64,000 nucleotides of DNA from Diplolepis rosae (Eukaryota; Arthropoda; Insecta; Hymenoptera; Diplolepididae), in assembly GCA_030998225.1 (NCBI GenBank), contig JAPYXD010000744.1, positions 2,294,001-2,358,000 of the forward strand, read 5' to 3'. Within the stretch, counting starts at the first letter, position 1, and each line of letters opens with the position of its first letter. Below are positions 28,251-42,293 of this stretch, one piece after another. A program made the position numbers and the translations under genes. Below the pieces are notes generated by a model that saw only the letters and a program-made list of their open reading frames with translations, searched no databases and had not been told where the DNA came from.

Positions 28251-31200
28251 CGTGAGGAGGATGTTTTTTAAGCACCTGGACTATTAGATATAATTTTCAA
28301 AATGACGGGATCTCTAAAATATGAACAAGGTATCTGAATTTTCAGTTTTCAGCTTATGTTCACTGAGGAAGATGTTTTTCAAGCACCTGGGATACTAAAT
28401 ATAATTTTCAAAATGACGGGATCTCTAAAATATAAACGAGGTATCTTAAATATCAATTCTCACCTTAAGTTCCGTGAGGAAGATGTTTTTCAAGCACCTG
28501 GGCTACTAAATATAATTTTCAAAATGGCGGGATCTCTAAAATATAAACGATGTATCTTAAATTTCACTTCTCAGCTTAAGTTCCCTGAGGAAGATGTTTT
28601 TCAAGCACCTGGACTACTAAATATAATTTTCAAAATGACGGGATCTCTAAAATATAAACCAGGTATCTTAAATATCTGTTCTCATCTTATCTTCCCTGAG
28701 GAAGGTGTATTTTAGGCACCTGGAATACTAAATATAATTTTCAAAAAGACGGGATCTCTAAAATATGAACTAGGTATCTTAATTTTCAGTTCTCAGCTTA
28801 AGGTCCCTGAGGAAGATGATTTTTAAGCACCTGGAATACTAAATATAATTTTCAAAATGACGGGATCTCTAAAATATAAACGAGGTATCTTAAATATCAA
28901 TTCTCACCTTAAGTTCCGTGAGGAAGATGTTTTTCAAGCACCTGGGCTACTAGATATAATTTTCAAAATGACGGGATCTGTAAAATATGAACAAGGTATC
29001 TGAATTTTCACTTCTCAGCTTAAGTTCCCTGAGGAAGATGTTTTTCAAGCACCTGGGCTACTAAAAATAATTTTCAAAATGACGGGATCTCTAAAATATA
29101 AACGAGGTATCTTAAATATCAATTCTCACCTTAAGTTCCGTGAGGAAGATGTTTTTCAAGCACCTGGACTACTAGATATAATTTTCGAAATGACGGGATC
29201 TGTAAAATATGAACAAGGTATCTTAAATTTCACTTCTCAGCTTAAGTTCCCTGAGGAAGATGTTTTTCAAGCACCTGGGCTACTAAAAATAATTTTCAAA
29301 ATGACGGGATCTCTAAAATATAAATGAGGTATCTTAAATTTCACTTCTCAGCTTAAGTTCCCTGAGGAAGATGTTTTTTAAGCACCTGGACTACTAAATA
29401 TAATTCTCAAAATGACGGGATCTGCAAAATATGAACAAGTTATCTGAATTTTCAGTTTTCAGCTTAAGTTCCCTGAGGAAGATGTTTTTTAAGCACCTGG
29501 AATACTAAATATAATTTACAAAATGACGGGATCTCTAAAATATAAACGATGTATCTTAAATTTCACTTCTCACCTTAAGTTCCGTGAGGAGGATGTTTTT
29601 TAAGCACCTGGACTACTAGATATAATTTTCAAAATGACGGGATCTGTAAAATATGAACAAGGTATCTGAATTTTCAGTTCTCAGCTTAAGTTCCCTGAGG
29701 AAGATGTTTTTCAAGCACCTGGGCTACTAAATATAATTTTAAAAATGGCGGGATCTCTAAAATATAAACGATGTATCTTAAATTTCACTTCTCAGCTTAA
29801 GTTCCCTGAGGAAGATGTTTTTTAAGCACCTGGACTACTAGATATAATTTTCAAAATGACGGGATCTCTAAAATATAAACCAGGTATCTTAAATATCTGG
29901 TCTCAGCTTAACTTCCCTGAGGAATATGTTTTTCAAGCGACTGGGCTACTAAATATAATTTTCAAAATGACGGGAACTCTAAAATATGAACAAGGTATCT
30001 GAATTTTCACCTATCAGCTTAAGTTCCCTGAGGAAGATGTTTTTAAGCACCTGGACTACTAGATATAATTTTCAAAATGAAGGGATCTGTAAAATATGAA
30101 CAAGGTATCTTAAATTTCACTTCTCAGCTTAAGTTCCCTGAGGAAGATGTTTTTTAAGCACCTGGACTACTAGATATAATTTTCAAAATGACGGGATCTC
30201 TAAAATATAAACTAGGTATCTTAAATTTCAGTTCTCAGCTCATGTTCCATAAGGAAAATGGTCTTCAAGCACCTGGAATACTAAATATAATTTACAAAAT
30301 GACTGGATCTCTAAAATATAAACGAGGTATCTTAAATTCCACTTCTCAGCTTAAGTTCCCTGATGAAGATGTTTTTCAAGCACCTGGGCTACTAAATATA
30401 ATTTTCAAAATGACGGGATCTGTAAAATATGAACAAGGTATCTTAAATTTCACTTCTCAGCTTAAGTTCCCTGAGGAAGATGTTTTTCAAGCACCTGGGC
30501 TACTAAATATAATTTTCAAAATGGCGGGATCTCTAAAATATAAACGATGTATCTTAAATTTCACTTCTCAGCTTAAGTTCCCTGAGGAAGATGTTTTTTA
30601 AGCACCTGGACTACTAGATATAATTTTCAAAATGACGGGATCTGTAAAATATGAACAAGGTATCTGAATTTTCAGTTCTCAGCTTAAGTTCCCTGAGGAA
30701 GATGTTTTTCAAGCACCTGGGCTACTAAATATAATTTTCAAAATGGCGGGATCTCTAAAATATAAACGATGTATCTTAAATTTCACTTCTCAGCTTAAGT
30801 TCCCTGAGGAATGTGTATTTTAAGCACCTGGACTACTAGATATAATTTTCAAAATGACGGGATCTGTAAAATATGAACAAGGTATCTGAATTTTCAGTTT
30901 TCAGCTTATGTTCCCTGAGGAAGATGTTTTTTAAGCACCTGGAGTACTAGATATAATTTTCAAAATGACGGGTTCTATAAAATATAAACTAGGTATCTTA
31001 AATTTCACTTCTCAGCTTAAGTTCCATAAGGAAGATGTTTTTTAAGCACCTGGACTACTAGATATAATTTTCAAAATGACGGGATCTGTAAAATATGAAC
31101 AAGGTATCTGAATTTTCAGTTCTCAGCTTAAGTTCCCTGAGGAAGATGTTTTTCAACACCTGGGCTACTAAATATAATTTTCAAAATGACGGGATCTCTA

Positions 31201-34150
31201 AAATATAAACTAGGTATCTTAAATTTCACTTCTCAGCTTAAGTTCCCTGAGGAAGATGTTTTTTAAGCACCTGGACTACTAGATATAATTTTCAAAATGA
31301 CGGGATCTGTAAAATATGAACAAGGTATCTGAATTTTCACTTATCAGCTTAAGTTCCCTGAGGAAGATGTTTTTTAAGCACCTGGACTACTAGATATAAT
31401 TTTCAAAATGACGGGATCTCTAAAATATAATCTAGGTATCTTAAATTTCAGTTCTCAGCTCAAGTTCCATAAGGAAAATGGTCTTCAAGCACCTGGAATA
31501 CTAAATATAATTTACAAAATGACTGGATCTCTAAAATATAAACGAGGTATCTTAAATTTCACTTCTCAGCTTAAGTTCCCTGAGGAAGATGTTTTTTAAG
31601 CACCTGGACTACTAAATATAATTCTCAAAATGACGGGATCTGCAAAATATGAACAAGTTATCCTAATTTTCAATTTTCAGCTTATGTTCCCTGAGGAAGA
31701 TGTTTTTTAAGCACCTGGACTACTAGATATAATTTTCGAAATGACGGGATCTGTAAAATATGAACAAGGTATCTTAAATTTCACTTCTCAGCTTAAGTTC
31801 CCTGAGGAAGATGTTTTTCAAGCACCTGGGCTACTAAATATAATTTTCAAAATGGCGGGATCTCTAAAATATAAACGATGTATCTTAAATTTCACTTCTC
31901 AGCTTAAGTTCCCTGAGGAAGTTGTTTTTTAAGCACCTGGACTACTAGATATAATTTTCAAAATGACGAGATCTGTAAAATATGATCAAGGTATCTGAAT
32001 TTTCAGTTCTCAGCTTAAGTTCCCTGAGGAAGATGTTTTTCAAGCACCTGGGCTACTAGATATAATTTTCAAAATGACAGGATCTCTAAAATATAAACTA
32101 GGTATCTTAAATTTCAGTTCTCAGCTCAAGTTTCATAAGGAAGATGGTTTTTAAGCACCTGGAATACTAAATATAATTTACAAAATGACGAGATCTCTAA
32201 AATATAAACGAGGTATCATAGATTTCACTTCTCAGCTTAAGTTCCCTGAGGAAGATGTTTTTTAAGCACCTGGACTACTAAATATAATTCTCAAAATGAC
32301 GAGATCTGCAAAATATGAACAAGTTATCTGAATTTTCAGTTTTCAGCTTATGTTCCCTGAGGAAGATGTTTTTTAAGCACCTGGACTACTAGATATAATT
32401 TTCAAAATGACGGGATCTGTAAAATATGAACAAGTTATCTGAATTTTCAGTTTTCAGCTAAAGTTCCCTGATGAAGATGTTTTTTAAGCACCTGGACTAC
32501 TAGATATAATTTTCGAAATGACGGGATCTGTAAAATATGAACAAGGTATCTTAAATTTCACTTCTCAGCTTAAGTTCCCTGAGGAAGATGTTTTTCAAGC
32601 ACCTGGGCTACTAAATATAATTTTCAAAATGGCGGGATCTCTAAAATATAAACGATGTATCTTAAATTTCACTTCTCAGCTTAAGTTCCCTGAGGAATGT
32701 GTATTTTATCACCTGGACTACTTGATATAATTTTCAAAATGACGGGATCTGTAAAATATGAACAAGGTATCTGAATTTTCAGTTTTCAGCTTATGTTCCC
32801 TGAGGAAGATGTTTTTTAAGCACCTGGAGTACTAGATATAATTTTCAAAATGACGGGTTCTATAAAATATAAACTAGGTATCTTAAATTTCACTTCTCAT
32901 CTTAAGTTCCCTGAGGAAGATGTTTTTTAAGCACCTGGACTACTAAATATAATTTTCAAAATGACGGGATCTCTAAAATATAAACCAGGTATCTTAAATA
33001 TCTGTTCTCAGCTTAACTTCCCTGAGGAAGGTGTATTTTAGGCCCTTGGACTACTAGATATAATTTTCAAAATGACGGGAAATCTAAAATATAAACCAGG
33101 TATCTTAAATATCTGTTCTCAGCTTAACTTCCCTGAGGAAGGTGTATTTTAGGCACCTGGAATACTAAATATAATTTACAAAATGACGGGATCTGTAAAA
33201 TATGAACAAGGTATCTGAATTTTCAGTTTTCAGCTTATGTTCCCTGAGGAAGATGTTTTTTAAGCACCTGGACTACTAGATATAATTTTCAAAATGACGG
33301 GATCTGTAAAATATGAACAAGTTATCTGAATTTTCAGTTTTCAGCTTATGTTCCCTGAGGAAGATGTTTTTCAACACCTGGGCTACTAAATATAATTTTC
33401 AAAATGACGGGATCTCTAAAATATAAACTAGGTATCTTAAATTTCACTTCTCAGCTTAAGTACCCTGAGGAAGATGTTTTTTAAGCACCTGGACTACTAG
33501 ATATAATTTTCAAAATGACGGGATCTGTAAAATATGAACAAGGTATCTGAATTTTCACTTATCAGCTTAAGTTCCCTGAGGAAGATGTTTTTTAAGCACC
33601 TGGACTACTAGATATAATTTTCAAAATGACGGGATCTCTAAAATATAATCTCGGTATCTTAAATTTCAGTTCTCAGCTCAAGTTCCATAAGGAAAATGGT
33701 CTTTAAGCACCTGGAATACTAAATATAATTTACAAAATGACTGGATCTCTAAAATATAAACGAGGTATCCTAATTTTCAATTTTCAGGTTATGTTACCTG
33801 AGGAAGATGTTTTTTAAGCACCTGGACTACTAAATATTATTCTCAAAATGACGGGATCTGCAAAATATAATCAAGTTATCCTAATTTTCAATTCTCAGCT
33901 TATGTTACCTTAGGAAGATGTTTTTTAAGCACCTGGACTACTAGATATAATTTTCGAAATGACGGGATCTGTAAAATATGAACAAGGTATCTTAAATTTC
34001 ACTTCTCAGCTTAAGTTCCCTGAGGAAGACGTTTTTCAAGCAACTGGGCTACTAAACATAATTTTCAAAATGGCGGGATCTCTAAAATATAAACGATGTA
34101 TCTTAAATTTCACTTCTCAGCTTAAGTTCCCTGAGGAAGGTGTATTTTAA
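28251..34150 (+). repeat. Transitional stretch of the array
   Basis: Ordinary 111-bp monomers without the left-domain cassette and mostly without the right-domain AAGGAGATG variant. Features include a three-monomer block at 29079-29327 whose protein frame is identical to that at 14036-14284, and a block from about 31.74 to 32.75 kb that is an early member of the 13-monomer HOR family seen from 47.7 kb on. Nothing other than satellite is present. Confidence 0.75.
31408..32750 (+). repeat. Early copy of the 13-monomer HOR family
   Basis: The variant order is: AATCTAGGTATC with CATAAGGAAAATGG, then a TTCGAAATG monomer, a GGCGGGATC/AACGATG monomer ending GAAGTTGTTTT, a GACGAGATCTG/GATCAAGG monomer, a GACAGGATCTC monomer, a monomer containing GGTATCATAGATTTC, a GTTATCTG monomer, and a TCAGCTAAAG...GATGAAGATG monomer before the next TTCGAAATG copy. 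The same order appears near 47.7, 50.3 and 63.5 kb. This copy has an unusual end, GAATGTGTATTTTATCACC, near 32.70 kb. Confidence 0.7.
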
Positions 34151-36277
34151 GCACCTGGACTACTAGATATAATTTTCAAAATGACGGGATCTGTAAAATA
34201 TGAACAAGGTATCTGAATTTTCAGTTCTCAGCTTAAGTTCCCTGAGGAAGATGTTTTTCAAGCACCTGGGCTACTAAATATAATTTTCAAAATGACGGGA
34301 TCTCTAAAATATAAACGAGGTATCTTAAATATCAATTCTCACCTTAAGTTCCGTGAGGAAGATGTTTTTCAAGCACCTGGGCTACTAGATATAATTTTCA
34401 AAATGACGGGATCTGTAAAATATGAACAAGGTATCTGAATTTTCAGTTCTCAGCTTAAGTTCCATAAGGAAAATGGTCTTCAAGCACCTGGGCTACTAAA
34501 TATAATTTTCAAAATGACGGGATCTCTAAAATATAAGCGAGGCATCTTAAATATCAATTCTCACCTTAAGTTCCGTGAGGAAGATGTTTTTCAAGCACCT
34601 GGACTACTAGATATAATTTTCAAAATGACGGGATCTGTAAAATATGAACAAGGTATCTTAAATTTCACTTCTCAGCTTAAGTTCCCTGAGGAAGATGTTT
34701 TTCAAGCACCTGGGCTACTAGATATAATTTTCAAAATGACGGGATCTGTAAAATATGAACAAGGTATCTGAATTTTCAGTTCTCAGCTTAAGTTCCCTGA
34801 AGGAGATGTTTTTCAAGCACCTGGGCTACTAGATATAATTTTCAAAATGGCGGGATCTCTAAAATATAAACGATGTATCTTAAATTTCACTTCTCAGCTT
34901 AAGTTCCCTGATGAAGGTGTATTTTAAGCACCTGGACTACTAGATATAATTTTCAAAATGACGGGATCTGTAAAATATGAACAAGGTATCTGAATTTTCA
35001 GTTTTCAGCTTATGTTCCCTGAGGAAGATGTTTTTTAAGCACCTGGAGTACTAGATATAATTTTCAAAATGACGGGTTCTATAAAATATAAACTAGGTAT
35101 CTTAAATTTCACTTCTCAGCTTAAGTTCCATAAGATGTTTTTCAAGCACCTGGAATACTAAATATAATTTACAAAATGACGGGATCTCTAAAATATAAAC
35201 AAGTTATCCTAATTTTCAATTTTCAGCTTATGTTACCTGAGGAAGATGTTTTTTAAGCACCTGGACTACTAGATATAATTATCAAAATGACGGGATCTGT
35301 AAAATATGAACAAGTTATCTGAATTTTCAGTTTTCAGCTTATGTTCCCTGAGGAAGATGGTTTTTAAGCACCTGGAATACTAAATATAAATTACAAAATG
35401 ACGGGATCTGTAAAATATGAACAAGTTATCTGAATTTTCAGTTTTCAGCTTATGTTCCCTGAGGAAGATGTTTTTCAACACCTGGGCTACTAAATATAAT
35501 TTTCAAAATGACGGGATCTCTAAAATATAAACTAGGTATCTTAAATTTCACTTCTCAGCTTAAGTACCCTGAGGAAGATGTTTTTTAAGCACCTGGACTA
35601 CTAGATATAATTTTCAAAATGACGGGATCTGTAAAATATGAACAAGGTATCTGAATTTTCACTTATCAGCTTAAGTTCCCTGAGGAAGATGTTTTTTAAG
35701 CACCTGGACTACTAGATATAATTTTCAAAATGACGGGATCTGTAAAATATGAACAAGGTATCTGAATTTTCACTTCTCAGCTTAAGTTCCCTGAGGAAGA
35801 TGTTTTTCAAGCACCTGGGCTACTAAATATAATTTTCAAAATGGCGGGATCTCTAAAATATAAACGATGTATCTTAAATTTCACTTCTCAGCTTAAGTTC
35901 CATAAGGAAGATGGTTTTTAAGCACCTGGAATACTAAATATAATTTACAAAATGACTGGATCTCTAAAATATAAACGAGGTATCTTAAATTCCACTTCTC
36001 AGCTTAAGTTCCCTGATGAAGATGTTTTTTAAGCACCTGGACTACTAAATATAATTCTCAAAATGACGGGATCTGCAAAATATGAACAAGTTATTTGAAT
36101 TTTCAGTTTTCAGCTTATGTTCCCTGAGGAAGATGTTTTTTAAGTACCTGGACTACTAGATATAATTTTCAAAATGACGGGATCTGTAAAATATGAACAA
36201 GTTATCTGAATTTTCAGTTTTCAGCTAAAGTTCCCTGATGAAGATGTTTTTTAAGCACCTGGACTACTAGATATAAT

Positions 36278-36293
36278 TTTCGAAATGACGGGA
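36278..36293 (+). other. CENP-B-box-like 16-mer (example of about 40)
   Basis: The bases are TTTCGAAATGACGGGA. The mammalian CENP-B box core is nTTCGnnnnAnnCGGGn. This motif has TTCG and CGGG, but with 6 bases between them instead of 7, so it is not a canonical box. It occurs in a subset of monomers, always at the same monomer position and usually followed by TCTGTAAAATATGAAC. The remaining monomers mostly read TTTTCAAAATGACGGG. Binding by any CENP-B or pogo-derived protein is speculation. Confidence 0.3.
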
Positions 36294-36327
36294 TCTGTAA
36301 AATATGAACAAGGTATCTTAAATTTCA

Positions 36328-36354
36328 CTTCTCAGCTTAAGTTCCCTGAGGAAG
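36328..36354. other. Imperfect inverted repeat within the monomer (example)
   Basis: The left arm is CTTCTCAG and the right arm CTGAGGAAG, separated by the 10-base loop CTTAAGTTCC. The arms pair over CTCAG/CTGAG and again over CTT/AAG, with one unpaired G. The same dyad exists in most monomers ending CCCTGAGGAAG. It is weakened in the CATAAGGAAAATGG and CCGTGAGG types. Short dyads are common in centromeric satellites, but whether this one forms a cruciform is unknown. Confidence 0.4.
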
Positions 36355-37490
36355 ATGTTTTTCAAGCACCTGGGCTACTAAATATAATTTTAAAAATGGC
36401 GGGATCTCTAAAATATAAACTAGGTATCTTAAATTTCACTTCTCAGCTTAAGTTCCCTGAGGAAGATGTTTTTTAAGCACCTGGGCTACTAAATATAATT
36501 TTCAAAATGGCGGGATCTCTAAAATATAAACGATGTATCTTAAATTTCACTTCTCAGCTTAAGTTCCCTGAGGAAGATGTTTTTTAAGCACCTGGACTAC
36601 TAGATATAATTTTCAAAATGACGGGATCTGTAAAATATGAACAAGGTATCTGAATTTTCAGTTCTCAGCTTAAGTTCCCTGAAGGAGATGTTTTTCAAGC
36701 ACCTGGGCTACTAGATATAATTTTCAAAATGACAGGATCTCTAAAATATAAACTAGGTATCTTAAATTTCAGTTCTCAGCTCAAGTTACATAAGGAAGAT
36801 GTTTTTTAAGCACCTGGACTACTAGATATAATTTTCAAAATGACGGGATCTGTAAAATATGAACAAGGTGTCTGAATTTTCAGTTCTCAGCTTAAGTTCC
36901 CTGAAGGAGATGTTTTTCAAGCACCTGGGCTACTAGATATAATTTTCAAAATGGCGGGATCTCTAAAATATAAACGATGTATCTTAAATTTCACTTCTCA
37001 GCTTAAGTTCCCTGAGGAAGATGTATTTTAAGCACCTGGACTACTAGATATAATTTTCAAAATGACGGGATCTGTAAAATATGAACAAGGTATCTGAATT
37101 TTCAGTTTTCAGCTAACGTTCCCTGATGAAGATGTTTTTTAGGCACCTGGACTACTAGATATAATTTTCGAAATAACGGGTTCTGTAAAATATGAACAAG
37201 GTATCTTAAATTTCACTTCTCAACTTAAGTTCCCTGAGGAAGATGTTTTTCAAGCACCTGGGCTACTAAATATAATTTTAAAAATGGCGGGATCTCTAAA
37301 ATATAAACGATGTATCTTAAATTTCACTTCTCAGCTTAAGTTCCCTGGGGAAGATGTTTTTTAAGCACCTGGACTACTAGATATAATTTTCAAAATGACG
37401 GGATCTCTAAAATATGAACAAGGTATCTGAATTTTCAGTTCTCAGCTTAAGTTACCTTAAGGAGATGTCTTTCAAGCACCTGGGCTACTA

Positions 37491-37514
37491 GATGTTGACG
37501 GGATCTGTAATGGC
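37491..37514 (+). repeat. Fused-monomer junction, occurrence 1
   Basis: A monomer breaks off after CTACTAGAT and continues GTTGACGGGATCTGTAA, then directly TGGCGGGATCTC. Compared with two ordinary monomers, most of one monomer is missing. The distance between the flanking ATG landmarks (37395 and 37510) is 115 bp instead of 222. It is a deletion or recombination scar and a unique tag for this HOR family. Confidence 0.9.
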
Positions 37515-38714
37515 GGGATCTCTAAAATATAAACGATGTATCTTAAATTTCACTTCTCAGCTTAAGTTCCCTGAGGAAGATGTTTTTCAAGCACCTGGGC
37601 TACTAAATATAATTTTCAAAATGGCGGGATCTCTAAAATATAAACGATGTATCTTAAATTTCACTTCTCAGCTTAAGTTCCCTGAGGAAGATGTTTTTTA
37701 AGCACCTGGACTACTAGATATAATTTTCAAAATGACGGGATCTCTAAAATATAAACTAGGTATCTTAAATTTCAGTTCTCAGCTCAAGTTCCATAAGGAA
37801 AATGGTTTTGAAGCACCTGGAATACTAAATATAATTTACAAAATGACGAGATCTCTAAAATATAAACGATGTATCTTAAATTTCACTTCTCAGCTTAAGT
37901 TCCCTGAGGAAGATCTTTTTAAGCGCCTGGACAACTAGATATAATTTTCAAAATGACGGGATCTGTAAAATATAAACAAGGTATCTTAAATTTCACTTCT
38001 CAGCTTAAGTTCCCTGAGGAAGATGTTTTTCAAGCACCTGGGCTACTAAATATAATTTTCAAAATGGCGGGATCTCTAAAATATAAACGATGTATCTTAA
38101 ATTTCACTTCTCAGCTTAAGTTCCCTGATGAAGATGTTTTTCAAGCACCTGGGCTACTAAATATAATTTTCAAAATGGCGGGATCTCTAAAATATAAACG
38201 ATGTATCTTAAATGTCAATTCTCAGCTTAAGTTCCCTGAGGAAGATGTTTTTTAAGCACCTGGACTACTAAATATAATTTTCAAAATGACGGGATCTGTA
38301 AAATATGAACAAGGTATCTGAATTTTCAGTTTTCAGCTAACGTTCCCTGATGAAGATGTTTTTTAGGCACCTGGACTACTAGATATAATTTTCGAAATAA
38401 CGGGTTCTGTAAAATATGAACAAGGTATCTTAAATTTCACTTCTCAACTTAAGTTCCCTGAGGAAGATGTTTTTCAAGCACCTGGGCTACTAAATATAAT
38501 TTTAAAAATGGCGGGATCTCTAAAATATAAACGATGTATCTTAAATTTCACTTCTCAGCTTAAGTTCCCTGAGGAAGATGTTTTTTAAGCACCTGGACTA
38601 CTAGATATAATTTTCAAAATGACGGGATCTGTAAAATATGAACAAGGTATCTGAATTTTCAGTACTCAGCTTAAGTTCCCTGAAGGAGATGTCTTTCAAG
38701 CACCTGGGCTACTA

Positions 38715-38738
38715 GATGTTGACGGGATCTGTAATGGC
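38715..38738 (+). repeat. Fused-monomer junction, occurrence 2
   Basis: Same breakpoint as at 37491, 1224 bp downstream and second in copy A. Confidence 0.9.
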
Positions 38739-41700
38739 GGGATCTCTAAAATATAAACGATGTATCTTAAATTTCACTTCTCAGCTTAAGTTCCCTGAGG
38801 AAGATGTTTTTCAAGCACCTGGGCTACTAAATATAATTTTCAAAATGGCGGGATCTCTAAAATATAAACGATGTATCTTAAATTTCACTTCTCAGCTTAA
38901 GTTCCCTGAGGAAGATGTTTTTTAAGCACCTGGACTACTAGATATAATTTTCAAAATGACGGGATCTGTAAAATATGAACAAGGTATCTGAATTTTCACT
39001 TATCAGCTTAAGTTCCCTGAGGAAGATGTTTTTCAAGCACCTGGGCTACTAAATATAATTTTCAAAATGACGGGATCTCTAAAATATAAACGAGGTATCT
39101 TAAATATCAATTCTCACCTTAAGTTCCGTGAGGAAGATGTTTTTCAAGCACCTGGGCTACTAGATATAATTTTCAAAATGACGGGATCTGTAAAATATGA
39201 ACAAGGTATCTGAATTTTCAGTTCTCAGCTTAAGTTCCATAAGGAAAATGGTCTTCAAGCACCTGGAATACTAAATATAATTTACAAAATGACGGGATCT
39301 CTAAAATATAAGCGAGGCATCTTAAATATCACTTCTCACATTAAGTTCCGTGAGGAAGATGTTTTTTAAGCACCTGGACTACTAGATATAATTTTCGAAA
39401 TGACGGGATCTGTAAAATATGAACAAGGTATCTTAAATTTCACTTCTCAGCTTAAGTTCCCTGAGGAAGATGTTTTTCAAGCACCTGGGCTACTAAATAT
39501 AATTTTCAAAATGACGGGATCTGTAAAATATGAACAAGGTATCTGAATTTTCAGTTCTCAGCTTAAGTTCCCTGAGGAAGATGTTTTTCAAGCACCTGGG
39601 CTACTAAATATAATTTTCAAAATGGCGGGATCTCTAAAATATAAACGATGTATCTTAAATTTCACTTCTCAGCTTAAGTTCCCTGATGAAGGTGTATTTT
39701 AAGCACCTGGACTACTAGATATAATTTTCAAAATAACGGGATCTGTAAAATATGAACAAGGTATCTGAATTTTCAGTTTTCAGTTTATGTTCCCTGAGGA
39801 AGATGTTTTTTAAGCACCTGGAGTACTAGATATAATTTTCAAAATGACGGGTTCTATAAAATATAAACTAGGTATCTTAAATTTCACTTCTCAGCTTAAG
39901 TTCCATAAGGAAGATGGTTTTTAAGCACCTGGAATACTAAATATAATTTTCAAAATGACGGGATCTCTAAAATATAAACAAGTTATCCTAATTTTCAATT
40001 TTCAGCTTATGTTACCTGAGGAAGATGTTTTTTAAGCACCTGGACTACTAGATATAATTATCAAAATGACGGGATCTGCAAAATATGAACAAGTTATCTG
40101 AATTTTCAGTTTTCAGCTTATGTTCCCTGAGGAAGATGTTTTTTAAGCACCTGGACTACTAGATATAATTTTCAAAATGACGGGATCTGTAAAATATGAA
40201 CAAGTTATCTGAATTTTCAGTTTTCAGCTTATGTTCCCTGAGGAAGATGTTTTTCAACACCTGGGCTACTAAATATAATTTTCAAAATGACGGGATCTCT
40301 AAAATATAAACAAGGTATCTTAAATTTCACTTCTCAGCTTAAGTTCCCTGAGGAAGATGTTTTTTAAGCACCTGGACTACTAGATATAATTTTCAAAATG
40401 ACGGGATCTGTAAAATATGAACAAGGTATCTGAATTTTCACTTATCAGCTTAAGTTCCCTGAGGAAGATGTTTTTTAAGCACCTGGACTACTAGATATAA
40501 TTTTCAAAATGACGGGATCTGTAAAATATGAACAAGGTATCTGAATTTTCAGTTCTCAACTTAAGTTCCCTGAGGAAGATGTTTTTCAAGCACCTGGGCT
40601 ACTAAATATAATTTTCAAAATGGCGGGATCTCTAAAATATAAACGATGTATCTTAAATTTCACTTCTCAGCTTAAGTTCCATAAGGAAGATGGTTTTTAA
40701 GCACCTGGAATACTAAATATAATTTACAAAATGACTGGATCTCTAAAATATAAACGAGGTATCTTAAATTCCACTTCTCAGCTTAAGTTCCCTGATGAAG
40801 ATGTTTTTTAAGCACCTGGACTACTAAATATAATTCTCAAAATGACGGGATCTGCAAAATATGAACAAGTTATTTGAATTTTCAGTTTTAAGCTTATGTT
40901 CCCTGAGGAAGATGTTTTTCAAGCACCTGGACTACTAGATATAATTTTCAAAATGACGGGATCTGTAAAATATGAACAAGTTATCTGAATTTTCAGTTTT
41001 CAGCTAAAGTTCCCTGATGAAGATGTTTTTTAAGCACCTGGACTACTAGATATAATTTTCGAAATGACGGGATCTGTAAAATATGAACAAGGTATCTTAA
41101 ATTTCACTTCTCAGCTTAAGTTCCCTGAGGAAGATGTTTTTCAAGCACCTGGGCTACTAAATATAATTTTAAAAATGGCGGGATCTCTAAAATATAAACT
41201 GGGCATCTTAAATTTCACTTCTCAGCTTAAGTTCCCTGAGGAAGATGTTTTTCAAGCACCTGGGCTACTAAATATAATTTTCAAAATGGGGGGATCTCTA
41301 AAATATAAATGATGTATCATAGATTTCACTTCTCTGCTTAAGTTCCCTGAGGAAGATGTTTTTTAAGCACCTGGACTACTAGATATAATTTTCAAAATGA
41401 CGGGATCTGTAAAATATGAACAAGGTATCTGAATTTTCAGTTCTCAGCTTAAGTTCCCTGAAGGAGATGTTTTTCAAGCACCTGGGCTACTAGATATAAT
41501 TTTCAAAATGACAGGATCTCTAAAATATAAACTAGGTATCTTAAATTTCAGTTCTCAGCTCAAGTTACATAAGGAAGATGTTTTTTAAGCACCTGGACTA
41601 CTAGATATAATTTTCAAAATGACGGGATCTGTAAAATATGAACAAGGTATCTGAATTTTCAGTTCTCAGCTTAAGTTCCCTGAAGGAGATGTTTTTCAAG

Positions 41701-42269
41701 CACCTGGGCTACTAGATATAATTTTCAAAATGGCGGGATCTCTAAAATATAAACGATGTATCTTAAATTTCACTTCTCAGCTTAAGTTCCCTGAGGAAGA
41801 TGTATTTTAAGCACCTGGACTACTAGATATAATTTTCAAAATGACGGGATCTGTAAAATATGAACAAGGTATCTGAATTTTCAGTTTTCAGCTAACGTTC
41901 CCTGATGAAGATGTTTTTTAGGCACCTGGACTACTAGATATAATTTTCGAAATAACGGGTTCTGTAAAATATGAACAAGGTATCTTAAATTTCACTTCTC
42001 AACTTAAGTTCCCTGAGGAAGATGTTTTTCAAGCACCTGGGCTACTAAATATAATTTTAAAAATGGCGGGATCTCTAAAATATAAACGATGTATCTTAAA
42101 TTTCACTTCTCAGCTTAAGTTCCCTGAGGAAGATGTTTTTTAAGCACCTAGACTACTAGATATAATTTTCAAAATGACGGGATCTCTAAAATATGAACAA
42201 GGTATCTGAATTTTCAGTTCTCAGCTTAAGTTATCTGAAGGAGATGTCTTTCAAGCACCTGGGCTCCTA

Positions 42270-42293
42270 GATGTTGACGGGATCTGTAATGGC
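42270..42293 (+). repeat. Fused-monomer junction, occurrence 3
   Basis: Same breakpoint, first in copy B, 4779 bp from occurrence 1. The base before it differs slightly (GGGCTCCTAG instead of GGGCTACTAG). Confidence 0.9.

Larger units (their letters stand above)
34150..38950 (+). repeat. 43-monomer higher-order repeat, copy A
   Basis: The monomer order is repeated in the next 4.8 kb. Exact offsets are 4779 bp for markers at 35201, 36285, 36782, 37492, 37732, 37953 and 38716, and 4775 bp for markers left of about 35.14 kb, where copy A has lost 4 bp (TTCCATAAGATG against TTCCATAAGGAAGATG). 43 x 111 is 4773. The unit contains two of the fused-junction monomers 1224 bp apart and four ordered frames that are nearly the same in both copies. 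The left edge is approximate: the monomer at 33959 no longer matches its counterpart. Confidence 0.9.
37030..38950 (+). repeat. Nested 1224-bp-spaced repeat inside the 43-monomer unit
   Basis: About 0.7 kb (37.03-37.73 kb) recurs at 38.26-38.95 kb with offset 1224 bp (11 monomers plus 3 bp). It includes a TCAGCTAACG...GATGAAGATG monomer, a GAAATAACGGGTTCTG monomer and the fused junction. The same pair occurs in copy B at 41.81-42.51 and 43.04-43.73 kb with the same 1224-bp offset, so this inner duplication predates the outer one. Confidence 0.85.

Noticed and set aside
36278..36293. Canonical CENP-B box
   Set aside because: The spacer between TTCG and CGGG is 6 bases, not the required 7, and the central A position does not align. 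I keep it only as a box-like motif.
37491..37514. Transposon insertion site or target-site duplication at the fused junction
   Set aside because: No foreign sequence is present. The junction is explained by loss of about one monomer, and its recurrence follows the HOR duplications.
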